A DNA stretch of 64,000 nt from Spirometra erinaceieuropaei (Eukaryota; Platyhelminthes; Cestoda; Diphyllobothriidea; Diphyllobothriidae): the NCBI GenBank assembly GCA_902702965.1, contig CACRXP010000228.1, positions 517,201-581,200 of the forward strand, written 5' to 3'. A model generated the notes under the pieces. That model did not search any database, was not told the origin of the DNA, and was given only the letters and a program-made list of their open reading frames with translations. A program made the position numbers and the translations under genes. Of the stretch, positions 46,331-58,000 are shown in pieces (the first letter of the stretch is position 1; each line of letters opens with the position of its first letter).

Positions 46331-47859
46331 GTTATATGTCTATATGTCTTTCGTTTTTCTTATCTGTGGTGTCCAGAAAAGGATGCTTTTATTTGAGACC
46401 TTATGTGCAGGTATATTGTCCGTCTGTGTGGAATATGCTTGTTTATGGGACGAACAAGTGCTATTTTCAAAAACGGAACCTCATATGCTGAACAAGCCTC
46501 TAGATGACAAGCTCGTTTTCATTTTTCCCTGTCCCCAACATTCAAATAATCGATTTTAATCATGACAGCGCCGTTCCGAAACACTGAATGATTCATGGCC
46601 TTTTACATCCTACCCGTTTGGGGTTTACCTTTTAAGTAGGTTAGGAGTATATTTATTCTAGTTTACTTTCCATCGCATGTCATGTTTCAATTTTGTATTT
46701 AAATGTACACGTGATTTAATGAACTCAACCATGAAGCTGCATACCATGGATCAATATTTTAATGATTTGGACACCTCTTTGGGGGTAGCCTACGTATTAT
46801 ATGTGGCATGTGTCCTATAACACAGTGTTCATTGTCACCAGAATGGGATCGAGTGAGATCAGAAACACCACAGTGAAGGTCAAACGCTCACTTGACATAT
46901 GCATAGGCATATATGTAGGCAATGCGGCCCTTCAAAATTTAGGCAAGTGTGCATCTGCTATTTTCAATGTAAAACTCATCCGACGTACCGATTTCACCCC
47001 CAAACTACCATCACGGACTAAATTAGAAAAATGTTATTTTTTGCACAAGGATCTCGACGACCAAGTCCCTTTATTAATTTTTTCCTCAAATTAGAATTTT
47101 TATTCGTTTCCACAGACGACGTAGTCAGTATTAAGAAATAGTGGATTTGTCTGCCATTTTCGTGAGTTTTACGACCACGGTAATGTTGGCACAATGAGCC
47201 CGAGTCAGCAGGCAACGCCTCACAATGTGTAGCACAACCGGTCGGACAATATTAATATCAAAATGAGTTTTTTTCAAAAAGGAATCTATGGGGAGATAGG
47301 ACGATGCCATCATTCTTCGAAGAAGCGGGCAAATATATATTTGGCGTTGAACCTGCCTGAGTCTACAAACCTAGAATTTAAATTTGATTGCTGTGAAAAT
47401 TAAAAAAAACAAACCTGTTTTGACCATTTTATGGCGTTTCGCTTATGCTTATCTCTACCATAAATGTGTGCATGTCACTAGGTCGCATAAATTGATTTGT
47501 ATGGGTCGAAACAACACTGCCCAGTTTAATCTCACGTCATATCTACACCGAATTTCTAAGATTAATTTTCATTACAGTTCCTATTGGGTCAACTCTCGTG
47601 CCAAAAATATCAATGACACATTTTTGCTGAAGACCCATCACATATATACGCCATTCAAACCCAGCCCTACAAAAGCTCTGACATGCAAAATCAGTGGTAA
47701 GGCCGAACTCAGGTACCATATGGCCAGTCGACCAACGCTTGGCGAGAGGGCAACAAAACGGCATAAGCTCGATTCTGTGGTTTCCATAAGTCTTCAGAGT
47801 TAAAAGATTTCTCCGACTCAGCAAATCACTCAAGGGCATTATTAATTGTCTGAAGACTA
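46331..47859. other. Stretch without a supportable gene
   Basis: A 139-codon + frame at 47384-47803 and a 97-codon + frame at 46801-47094 have no recognisable domain, no hydrophobic start and no copy elsewhere in the window. I do not call them genes. Confidence 0.4.
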
Positions 47860-48807
47860 CGGTGAATGACCGATTTCTTTTAATTTTGCCTGAAATTCTG
47901 AAAAACGTTGTTTAATGAGTAGGGATTACTTAGACACGATTGTAATACTGATTATCTGGCAGCATTTTCCTACAACATTTCGGACTCGGCAGGAGTTCTG
48001 TTTAATCTCCTTCAAAAGCTCTACTCGGATAAATGTTACGGCTTAATTAGCATGGATTTTTCCCATTGATTTTCGATGGTTTTACAAATTCAAATATATT
48101 TCATAAAAACGACAAAAAGGTTGTTTTTTTCAGTCGTTTGACAAAGAATCGCGTCATATATATACTTTATACTAGAGAGGAGGCAACATTAGGTTTTACA
48201 AAGTTTTCTCATTGCCGAATAATTTGGAGCCTGATCAGTCTTTCCATCAGAGCTTAGTGATTTCAGTTTACAGGGGGCGTGCACTTCGCATAAAGAAAAT
48301 CACGTTTTCTCTTATGTTCTCAAAAAGACAAAATTTTGCCATGAATGCGGACAATTTTGTACATTTCATGAGGCACAGTTGTAAACCGACAGGTACGGTG
48401 TTATATGAATCAACATTGCGAGGTTTTCAGCAATCTTATGATATAAAACTAATAAAAGCTAGGTATGCATCTTCTTCGAACATTAGATGTAAATTGTACA
48501 TGATTCTCTATCAGATGACTAAGCGAAAGCATATTTTTGTTCACGGTTTGCATAAAATATATTTAAATTTGGAAGGCAATCAAAAATTTACAGAAAAATG
48601 TAGGCTGATCAAGGAGTCATTTTGCAACCGAGTTCAGCTTCTAAAGACGGAAAAGCAGCGTATTCAGTAGCTGACATCCTGAAGATTCCAAAATATTGAC
48701 GGATTATGTCGCAAGATAATCAGTATTAAAACCGTGACTAAGTTATGTTTCTAATTGAAAACATATTTACAATTTGGCCATTATATAATGAGATCGGTCA
48801 TTCACTG
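47860..48807. mobile_element. TA-flanked TIR element, copy 5 (948 bp, best borders)
   Basis: Begins CGGTGAATGACCGAT and ends ATCGGTCATTCACTG, with TA at 47858-47859 and 48808-48809. The inverted similarity continues inward (TAATACTGATTATCTGGCAGC against the right arm read on -). A 152-codon + frame at 48212-48670 lies inside but shows no transposase motif and is not kept in the other copies, so the element is non-autonomous. Confidence 0.85.
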
Positions 48808-48809
48808 TA

Positions 48810-50350
48810 AGTGGCTGTTTGACGGCCTTAAACTTTCTACCTATGACTCAGTTACCACAGTCAATTCCTGGAATAAATTAAGGATATAGTCTTTTGTCAA
48901 ACTAAGTCGTTAGATTTCACGTCTCTTTCTTCTTCTACTCAGCCGAGTAGTACAAATCTACTTGTGCAGTGTAATTAGGACGAGACCTTTGACCGTATTG
49001 GGCATGGTCAAATTCTTCAAATTCTACAGCTCTGTCTAACGCTGGACTTTGAATCGAACAAAATAGCCTACATATTGGCTGAAAGCATGCCGATGAGTTC
49101 AGTGATTTTCGGATTCACAGCTAGGGGGCTCTTGCATTGATTGCAATTTTTGGTCTTCCAATACGATAGATCTCAATAATGGACAAGTTATATGCATAAT
49201 GCAAAACAGCTAACTATGTAGGCTCCCTTAACATCCTCTCCTGTGCAAATATAACAGGAAGGGGACGAACACAACGTAAGTACCGTGGCAATGACATGGT
49301 TTAAGAATTGTCGAATAATTACTACTCAGTAATAACGATCGAGTAAAGTATTACAATATTGACATCCAATTACTCACAAAGCAGGTTGTGTCAGGACTTA
49401 ATATCTGCGTTTTGAAATACGCGACACTACATCAGAGGATAATATCGTTGAAAGGCGATAATATCGACAGGTGCTTGGAGTTGATGGGGACCAACGCAGC
49501 ACTGTCACCGTGCACATGCGCAACTGTGACGTGGGACGGAATTCCATTCGCCCCGACTTTCGGCGAAGAAGGTATTAGAAGCCGTCGATCATCTCACACC
49601 ACTTGGGGTTGGATTTGCCGACAGACCGAGAGCAGATATCTCAAATAGTCTTTTCTTGCCTCATCTTGTGTAGTCATTACCTCCTCAATCACTAACCAAC
49701 GAGAGGTGGAGGACGCCTCGACCATATCTCTACGGTAACGAGGACCGGCTTAGAGGATGTCGCCAAAAATCAATGTCCATTGTCATGCCATGTGTGGATG
49801 CCAAGCAGCCGGCGAGAATAGACTATTGGCTTTCGAAAGCCCTTCTTTTCGACCTCCTGTAGAATCCGCACACTTTAAAAAATGACTTTGCATGTGCATG
49901 CATTTTCTTCAATGATTTTCGACGGTCTTATAAATTCGAATATATTTTCCTTAAGGATCGGTTAAAGGCCCCCAAGCATCTGCGGCATACAGAGAATATC
50001 TACTACTATTTAAGTGAGTTTTCGTCCGGCGCGATTATTTCGGTTTGGTGTCTCATTTCACAAGGTTAAGTCGTCTGTTATAGATGGTCTGGTGCATTGG
50101 CTACAATGCTCTGAGCTCAAAAAGCTTACAAACGAGCGATGTAGATACTTAATGTATATTTTTTTAATTTTACCGATTAATTTTGACTGTTATATGTAAA
50201 TGAATTAAAATCTTTCCCAATGGAAAACGAAATTACCAATTATCTATACTTATTTTGCAATTCCTGTATGCAAACATAGATCTCACTTGAAAGACCCCTA
50301 TGATCACCTATAACACCATAGAGCAAAGAACGACAACTGCTAAAGCTGCG
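48810..50350. other. Stretch with one TIR-element fragment
   Basis: About 49850-49965 matches the interior of the TIR elements (TTTTCGACGGTCTTATAAATTC). The remainder has no recognisable gene; the 86-codon + frame at 49388-49648 has no motif. Confidence 0.4.
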
Positions 50351-50351
50351 G

Positions 50352-50482
50352 TAGTAGGTGTTTCATTAAAAGACTTATTTGCATATAACAGATTCCCCTG
50401 AAACGACGCCCAGTCCAGTCACCACTAATGAAATAATGAATGAGACAGCCAATTCGGGGGCTGGAATTTCAATTGGTATGTC
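50352..50482 (+). repeat. Exon-like duplicated block, copy 1
   Basis: 50392-50475 looks like an exon: acceptor ATAACAG, donor G|GTATGT, 84 bases, phase 1 at both ends. It encodes about 28 residues rich in Ser, Thr and Pro (SPETTPSPVTTNEIM) with a possible N-glycosylation site (NET). Symmetric phase-1 exons are common in extracellular proteins. The frame also reads through to a TGA at about 50577-50579. I cannot find partner exons, so the gene is not modelled. Confidence 0.4.
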
Positions 50483-50917
50483 ACAACTAAATGGGCATTT
50501 GAATGCAGTTTTTGCCGTAAAGGATAATTGCAGATTGACAGGCTTACTGAAAAAATCAACAACACATTTACCATTGTGACTTCCTTCAACATTCTGTTAT
50601 TTGCCCACATTTACACAGAATGAAAATGCGCGGATTTAGGCATTTCCTCTCTGGGCATATATACGCAGGTGCTTCGGAAACTGTCTAGCATAATGTTCAA
50701 AGATGCCCACTAAACAACTACTCTTCTACTGGTCTTGAATGACTTGCATAAATATGACCATGGAATTGAAAAGTCAACAATGGAGTTCTACGTAGAAATT
50801 GTTGGACAATTGAATACCTGCAGGAGCTGACATGTCTGCAGACACGACAGCCATATCATGCCTATTACGGAGATGTGCGATTTGGGGCCCGTACTTTCTA
50901 CCTTATGTTGTGGTAGT

Positions 50918-51044
50918 TGGTTTGTTTCAATAAAAGACTTATTGGCATATTACGGATTCCCCTGAAACGAAGCCCGGTCCAGTAACCACTAATGAAATTA
51001 TGAATGAGACGGCTAATTCGAGGGCTGGAATTTGAATTGGTATG
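50918..51044 (+). repeat. Exon-like duplicated block, copy 2 (broken)
   Basis: Roughly 85 percent alike to 50352-50482 by eye. The 84-base exon equivalent is 50956-51039. Its acceptor AG has become GG and the frame ends at a TGA (51033-51035), so this copy is probably dead. Confidence 0.6.
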
Positions 51045-51049
51045 TGTAT

Positions 51050-52305
51050 TCCCGGAGACCATTTTTAATATTGCCTTTGGGCATTTTCACTTTTATTAAC
51101 ATGTTTTTTTCGCCTTTGGCAGTATTTCTTTTTGCTGTTTTTTCGTGCTATTTTTTTCTGCTCACGCCTCTTTGGGTTTATACGTATTCTTTTAAATCTT
51201 TTTATTGCCATCGTCGAGGAATTCTCACTATACATCATCATTTTTTCTGTGTCTTTTATCATTTACTGAAGTATTTCCTCGTGTTTGGGTGTTATATGAT
51301 TGCGTTCTTTGGAAATTATTCTTGTGCATTTATGCCTAATACAATTTGTTTTTTGACGATATGACTTAAAATATTTTTGTAACATTTCAGAAATGTCGTT
51401 CTTCTCCCCTGGGTGCTGTTGGTGTAAATTGTGCGTTAATGTTCATGCGTACAGTTCGCGAGCATATAAACTGCAAGCAGTTCCCGATTACAGATACGCT
51501 CTTCTGCTCAATATGTCTGCCGAATATATCCTTTTCACACAACCATTTTAACTACTAAATACATTTTGGATATAAGAAAAACATGTGTTATCGTTAAATA
51601 AAACTCTTTCTTAAACCATGTTCAATAGGCATTCAGGTTGCCCTGGGCACGATTCAAATGTAAAATAGTTTAGGTATATCGTATTGATTAACGTTTTCAT
51701 TCATATGTTGTAGGGTACATGCAAAACATGGTAGGCAACATTGCAAAAAGGGAAAAATTCTAATGGACATCAAGATGTCGTTGAATAGGTCCCCGAAGGC
51801 AATTTAATACATTCTGCTTTAGTTAGCATGTGTTTTGAACCGGTTATTATGGCAATCTTTCTTCTTATAAAGACGTCAATGCATAATTGCTTTCACAGAG
51901 CAATTTTAAGACGCCGTTGACCTCCTGGTAACGTCTAATTATGAAGAATAGCCGCAACCTATGTTTGCCAGTGTCAATTCATTCTTACATTATCCGCTGG
52001 TGGAATGTAAAATTCTGGAATTCACGACCTATATTCCGACAGAATAGTAAACAAGCATGGAATAATTTACCGGACATTCCATCTACCCACGGAGTTCAGC
52101 AGATTAGCCCGTAAGAAAGGCTAAATCGCGCCACAGTTATGCATGCCAATAATAACAATAAAATGGGACTGGTAATAAACTCAGTAATAGACGTTGCACT
52201 AAAATCATACTCATATATTACGGCTAAACACCGGAATAGATCGCTTATTCTCTCGAACGTCCAAACTCGCGTGGTAGTCCAGTGTCAGAGATGCCAGCAA
52301 CGACA
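51050..52305. other. Stretch without a supportable gene
   Basis: The 110-codon + frame at 51032-51364 is T-rich and its hydrophobic look follows from base composition. Nothing else recognised. Confidence 0.45.
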
Positions 52306-52309
52306 GAAG

Positions 52310-52650
52310 GAGCGAATACCCAGAGCTTTGTACGCCGGTGCCAGATCAATAAACCGGTTGACTGAGTCCTCATCGAAGGCCCTGGATGCAGTAGATTGTC
52401 ATATTGTTCTATTTTTAGCATTGGCGTTTATCTTGGGGGCTGCGAGGTTAAAAGTATGTACGATTTCGTAGGTGCGGTAGCCACCTCCTCAAAGACCTCC
52501 GTTGTCATTGGATTCAGTCAAATGAGCTTATTGTTTCTACCGATTTGGCGTTATTATTCGCATCACGGTAACCACCCACTGGCTCACAAACGAGGCTGAG
52601 TGGAAACATTTCAAACGGATCCAGGCTCACTGCAGTAATGAACATAAGCG
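52310..52650 (-). mobile_element. Penelope-like fragment (PLE-3, internally deleted)
   Basis: On the - strand it matches the end of PLE-1: the tail DEDSVNRLIDLAPAYKAL lies at about 52390-52320. The HKRS linker region (TGGCTCACAAACGAGGC on +) lies at about 52580-52600. Most of the GIY-YIG domain between them is lost. Confidence 0.7.
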
Positions 52651-53400
52651 TTGTATCGATTATTGGCGTGCTTACATTTTAACTGCCCGACGCACTTGCT
52701 TCACGTCTGAGGACAAGCCAAAACAGAGCCAAAAGTTTTCAAAATGAACTTTAACATCTTTTCTAAAGGACTTAATCCCTTCAAATAAGCATATACATAC
52801 CTGAGAAGGTAAGGCGATCACAAGAACCACGGTTTTACTGGACTGACGTTACGAAAGCAAAGAAGCCTCCATCATCTGGGGTGGTGGTATGCGTAGGACA
52901 CGTCATATTATTTGAGGGTTTCTCTTTACACAGGCCTGTTTCTGACTTCCAGCGCGCTCCTTCGCGTGGTTGGCGATTGTTGCCATGGTGGCGTCGTCTC
53001 CTCCCCATCCTTTGTCGGGTGTGGGGGGGGGCGACGTCGGAGAGAACGCGACCTCTGCCCTTTTCTGCATTGCCCATTTTCCGCCCGCCACGTACCTCGC
53101 CTTCCTGCCCCGTTCACACCTGCCCGCAACCGTGTGGGCGGTGGTTGTCGTGCCAGCGTTGACTTCGGGCGGGGAGGCCCCTGTCACTGTGGTTCGGTAT
53201 CGGCGTGTGCTCACGTCTGCCTGCGTTCTGACCCGTTAAGTGGTTTCCTGGGTTTGCGTTCGCCACTGATTGTCTCCTGTTTTTGCCTGTTTCCGGCGCT
53301 TGTCCGTACACGTCCGTGTTCTGCTTCGGCCTGGGTTTGACTACTGACGTCTCTGACTTGACTACGCCCGTAGTTCTACTTACTGGACTTCATCCATAGA
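52651..53400. other. GC-rich stretch, probably transposon-derived
   Basis: Strong G+C with a 9-base G run at 53023-53031. Five overlapping frames over 90 codons exist on both strands, which is the signature of stop-poor GC-rich DNA and not of several genes. It lies between Penelope-like fragments and may be untranslated parts of them. Confidence 0.4.
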
Positions 53401-53405
53401 ATTTC

Positions 53406-53815
53406 TTAGGCAGCAACGGAGGTTATGCAGTGGTTAATCGAGGTAGTTATGGTGTGCCATTCTTCGCGCGTCTTTCTGACCGTTTGATCGCTGTCCTGGC
53501 CCAAGACGCCGGCGTTTTGGAAATTAAATGTATAGCCAGAAGCTGCGCAATGTTCCGCCACGAGCGAAAGCTGATCTATCCTTCTTACCGCTCTTGCGTG
53601 CTCTTTTCTGCGGGTCTGAAATCTTTTCCCGGTCTCTGGAACGTAGTTAGCTCCGCAGGAACTGCACGGAATCCGATAGACGACGTTGACTGTTTCGCAT
53701 CTCGGCAGAGGCATTGTTGGTCTCATGAACAGAAATCTATTTGTCGCTTCACTAACTACCGACAGGCAGCTAGTAGCATATTTTAGGGTAAGTGGATACC
53801 ATGCTACCAACACAC
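53406..53815 (-). pseudogene. Penelope-like GIY-YIG fragment (PLE-4)
   Basis: The frame 53813-53406 has NVVYRIPCSSCGANYVPETG, where the usual Gly of YVGETG is Pro. Then come KRFQTRRKEHARAVRR, LSLVAEHCAASGYTFNFQNA and TREEWHTI. That is a complete GIY-YIG domain of the Penelope type, of a lineage different from PLE-1. The reverse transcriptase is missing. Confidence 0.85.
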
Positions 53816-54099
53816 GCGTGTTTCGTAGACATTCTGCCGCTGCACGACACAGCCGTAAGGGGTCGGCTCATCAGTGGGTCTCTCAGCGTTCCCCGTTTTT
53901 TTCTAGAACATACTCCAATTAAGGAATTGTTGTATTTTGTTGCCTCAGAAATTAAGTTCTCATTTAGTTGCAACGGGTATAATATGAAGAGCACGTGAAG
54001 GTCGATAGTAGTTTGACGCTTGCGTCTGTGAGCAGCCGCCATCTGCACCGTTCGGTACTGATTGGCTCTCGTCTCCTTTACTTTACCTGTGTTTTTTGC

Positions 54100-54470
54100 A
54101 TGCGGCATCCTCCTCTGTATGCCGGTTGTCGAGTAAATGGCCTCGAGGAACTCTGGGTCGTTCTCAAAGGGCCAGACAGCGACGATGCACATTCTGACTT
54201 AACTGTCGGTTTTCCCAGACGTCCAGCGTATGTATAACTACCTGGAACAGGTTGTATCGCCTCTTTATTCTCAATTGGTGTTTGTGAATGCGCGTGGAGC
54301 TGGGGTTTCTTGTCTGACTACAATAAGCCTCACCGCAGGCATCTAGTGGGAGCTTGTAGACGACTTGCTTTTTATTACAACTGTTAACTTTATCCTCAGT
54401 GTGCGCCGATTTATTGCGTAATATTGTCGTTGGTTTATGCGCGTGCCTCATCCTGCAGTGCTGCACACGG
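54100..54470 (-). pseudogene. Penelope-like GIY-YIG fragment (PLE-5)
   Basis: The frame 54466-54164 holds KKQVVYKLPLDACGEAYCSQ followed by RIHKHQLRIKRR and VVIHTLD, again the GIY-YIG order (VIYKLPC..C...Y.GQT). It is decayed: CSQTRN replaces the expected GQTGK. The reading then shifts frame into about 54190-54100. It differs from PLE-4 next to it, so the cluster was built by separate insertions. Confidence 0.75.
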
Positions 54471-54515
54471 TGGACATTGTCGGTTGCGATGATTGAGCTG
54501 TTCAGTTTTGTGCCA
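54385..54515 (+). repeat. GC-rich interspersed repeat, copy e (partial)
   Basis: GCTGCACACGGTGGACATTG and TCGGTTGCGATGATTGAGCT match the second half of the family. It overlaps the 5' part of PLE-5 on the other strand, so borders are approximate. Confidence 0.5.
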
Positions 54516-54519
54516 CCAA

Positions 54520-55010
54520 CATTTGATGTTTCCTTAGTTGTCTTTAAACAAGTTCCGACAAGTTTTACTTACAGGGACAGTTTCTCCAAGTAGTTCGCTT
54601 CGGTGCCTGATTGGAAGTGTTTGACTCTGTTTCTTTTAACTCTTTATGCCTCGTGCTTCCGCGTATAAATCATTTATGATGTCCATTTAGGGAAAATGAT
54701 TCACATAGGCAATTTGGTTCGACTCAATATCATTCTTCGTCGTAACAATATGCTTTCAATTAACTAAGCAGACTCCGTTTGTGGCACATATGATGTTTGA
54801 TCTCATAGTGTAGAGTGGCGACCGTATAAGTTTCTTTACGGTATTTTTATTTCGGCGAAATTCTTCGTCAATCTACTATCCTAGGAAATCACGTATAAAT
54901 GTTTTTTTTCAAATGTTTTTTTTGAGTGTGAGCTTAATCCCTGGCCCCGTCGAACAGATAGTATTATAAAGCGTTTCCAGTTGATCATTCTCAACGATCA
55001 CAAATGTGTC
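54520..55010. other. Gap before the CR1 LINE
   Basis: AT-rich, no recognisable gene or repeat. Confidence 0.45.
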
Positions 55011-55013
55011 GTC

Positions 55014-58000
55014 TAGATAGATAGATAGATAGAAAATTTTTATTAAAGACCCATCAGGGTCCCATCAAAGCAAGTTAAAATAAATTTGAATGCGAGTGTT
55101 AGACGGGGTAGGCATAATCTTTACAAAATGCAATTCATAGCTTCTGAATTAGTAGTCCATTGAGAAACATGATTAGTGAGGTGTGACAAAAGCTCCATAC
55201 GAAAAGTTAAAAATGATTGGATTAATTTGCAGGAGAAAACAAAACCCTCAATAAAAATAATGACAGAAAAATGCGAGCAGCACTGGCCTGTAGGTGGCGG
55301 TATAAAACGGATTGTTGTCGGTCATCGTCAGGGTAGCAATAAATGTCAGCCTTGAGGGGTACGTATGCGGATCAGACAGGACTGGCCTGCATGTGGTATT
55401 GTATACGGGATTCACAATTGACATCGTCTGGGCCGGATTGATACGCCGCATAAGACTATTCGCGTGAAAGAGGCCAGACGAGGGGAACCCAGATGCGATC
55501 GGCCACAGCAAGCGTCGAGCTCATCCGGGCAGTGGAGAAGGGAGGTACGACCAAACTACTATTAGACGGTGAATACTGAGGGTTCCGCCCTGAGCGTCGA
55601 CAGACAGCATGAGGTCCGAATGTGGGAGATGACATCAAAAATCGCGAAAATCGTCGCAATGGAGAAGGAGTGAGCACAGTGGATTTAGAAACAAATTCAA
55701 AACAGGGGTTTCTAAGGATATAATTGAGGGTTACCACTTAATCTACCACTAAATACCAGGAGGACCCTTCTCGGATTCAAGTATCAGAGTGTTCGGGAAT
55801 GAGACCGTTAACAGTGTCTTTATGCTTTCCGGCGTAAGATTTTTGCGTAATTTCGACTTGAATACCAGTAAATTAGGCGATAATCTAATTTCTTGCGGAA
55901 GTTTATTCCATAGGAAGGCATATTTGGAAGCAAAGAAGAAGGACCGCTTAGATGTAGTGCAAAGAGGCGGCGGAATCGCTATAGGGGTGTTGCGCGTAGC
56001 ATAACACCGATCACTCGGAGTAAGAGTGTCAATGAGCGGAAGATTGAAACTAGCTTTTCTGCGAAAAAGGAAGCAAAGGCAAACTTCGAGTCTTCTAACC
56101 CACAAAAACTTAATGTTCGCCAGCTGACATCTCTAAGTATAAGAAATATCGGACGAAGTTCGAGAGAACATTTTCCGGGTGAAAACCCTCTGAACATTTT
56201 CGAACTTATAGCGGTTGCATGCGGTCACTAAACCAAAGAAAGGACAGCAGTATTCGAGGACTGGAAGAACAAACATTCGATAAAATCTTACCTTTATTTC
56301 CGGAAGGAAAAGGTTATGTGATACGAATCCACATATCTGCGCGGCTTTGGCAGAGATTCTATCTGCATCAGGTGATAAAGCAAGCTTATTTGTATAACTT
56401 CGACGTAGGTCCTTTATGGTGAGGCATTCTGAGAGTGGGTTATTCTGAAAAAGTATATGACCAGGAAGTTTATCAGGACCAAAAGACATGAAACTATACA
56501 TAGATGATGAAAATTCCACCTGCCATGTTGAACCCCATCTGCCTAAGCGTGGTAAATCCCCATTAATTTTTTCAACACAAAACGTTTGCGGTGTCCTTAG
56601 AATATAAGCAAGCACACTTGAGGTCATCGACATAAATAGAAGTGTGTGAACTTCCGAGTTCAGTCGAAATATTACTGATGTAAAAAAGGACGAGTACCGG
56701 ACCGAGAACCGTACCTTGAAGTACGCCACTCGTGATGGAGTGTGGTGTCGAGTAGCTATTACCGACCAGGACTTTCTGATATCGGTTGGACAGATAGGGC
56801 GGGTTGAAGTCCAGTAGAGGCGGCCGGATGCCGAGAGCTTCCAATTTTACTAAAAGACGTCTATGGGGCACCTTGTCGAAGGCTTTGCTAAGATCAAAGT
56901 AGATAACTACCCCTGACTGCCGCTCATTACGAAGAGAAGTGATTGGATTAAGAAATGCCAAGTGGCAATTTATGCAGAATCGTTCAGGTAAAAATCCATG
57001 CTGACTAAGGCTCAAAAGCCGATTAGCTAGACAGAAGTCAAGAATTTCATTAAAAATAATCCTTTCAAGAAGCTTTGCTAGAGACGGCGTTTTGTGCTCG
57101 CCCCGATAGTTTTTAACATCGAACCGAGATCCCGACTTGAAGACGGGAATGATAATTGAGGTTTTCCATGTTTCGGCCAAGAATCTTTTTTAAATATAAA
57201 CCGAGAAGGTCGGATGCCTGTTTAATAATGGAGTTTGAAATCCCTTCATTCCTGAGCAGTGTGAGTATTTCAAACCACTTATGTGTTTCTTAATGAGATC
57301 TGAGGAGACATCAATTGTACTCAGTAACCTATCTGAAAGTTAGCGAAAGAAAGGGACTGGTTCGGACTCTGTATTAAGGTGTTTTGCAAAGAAAGCACTA
57401 AACAACTCCGCCTGGTCAGTGTCATCGATGAGGAAGACTTTGTTATCATTTAGCAGGGGTGGGGGCTCGTGACTACACTTGCAGGAGGATGGATGACGGA
57501 ATATGCTGGCGACGGATTTGTAAGGGTTCGAATCACTGAGGCCAAGTTATTCTCTTTGACTGTCGTGCGCTTGGCGCATCCTTTTCGCCATCTCAAAAAT
57601 CTCTGTTATTCTATGATGATCTGATAAGGAACTAGTGGATAGGTCATGCAGTTGTCGTCTCAGATTTTTTAGTCTATTGTGAAGAAAATGAGGAACAAGG
57701 GAATCTGAAGAATTAGGCTTGAGATATTTACGCGTCACAAACTCTGTGATCTCCTTGGCAACATTGGACATGACATCATAAAGAATGGTTGCATCGCTAC
57801 AAGTGAGGAAGCCACACCAAGCCAAAGATCTAATATAGTTATTTATTAAGTCGTTATCTACGCAGTCGTAGTTCATGTAAGTCCGAAGGGCGTTTGTCTT
57901 TTATGAAAAGGCAAGCGGTAAGCAACAATAAATTAATACGTGGTCACTGTCAAAGAGGTCCTTATGTAAAGCAACAGAAAGAGGAGCAATGTCATTGGCA

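Noticed and set aside
47384..47803. 139-codon open frame on +
   Set aside because: No family features; next to a TIR element and not repeated elsewhere.
48212..48670. 152-codon frame inside a TIR element as a possible transposase
   Set aside because: No DDE motif visible and the frame is not kept in the other copies.
51032..51364. 110-codon hydrophobic frame on +
   Set aside because: T-rich DNA gives Phe, Leu and Tyr codons by composition alone.
52835..53340. Five overlapping frames over 90 codons as genes
   Set aside because: GC-rich, stop-poor DNA opens frames on both strands at once; none has a motif.
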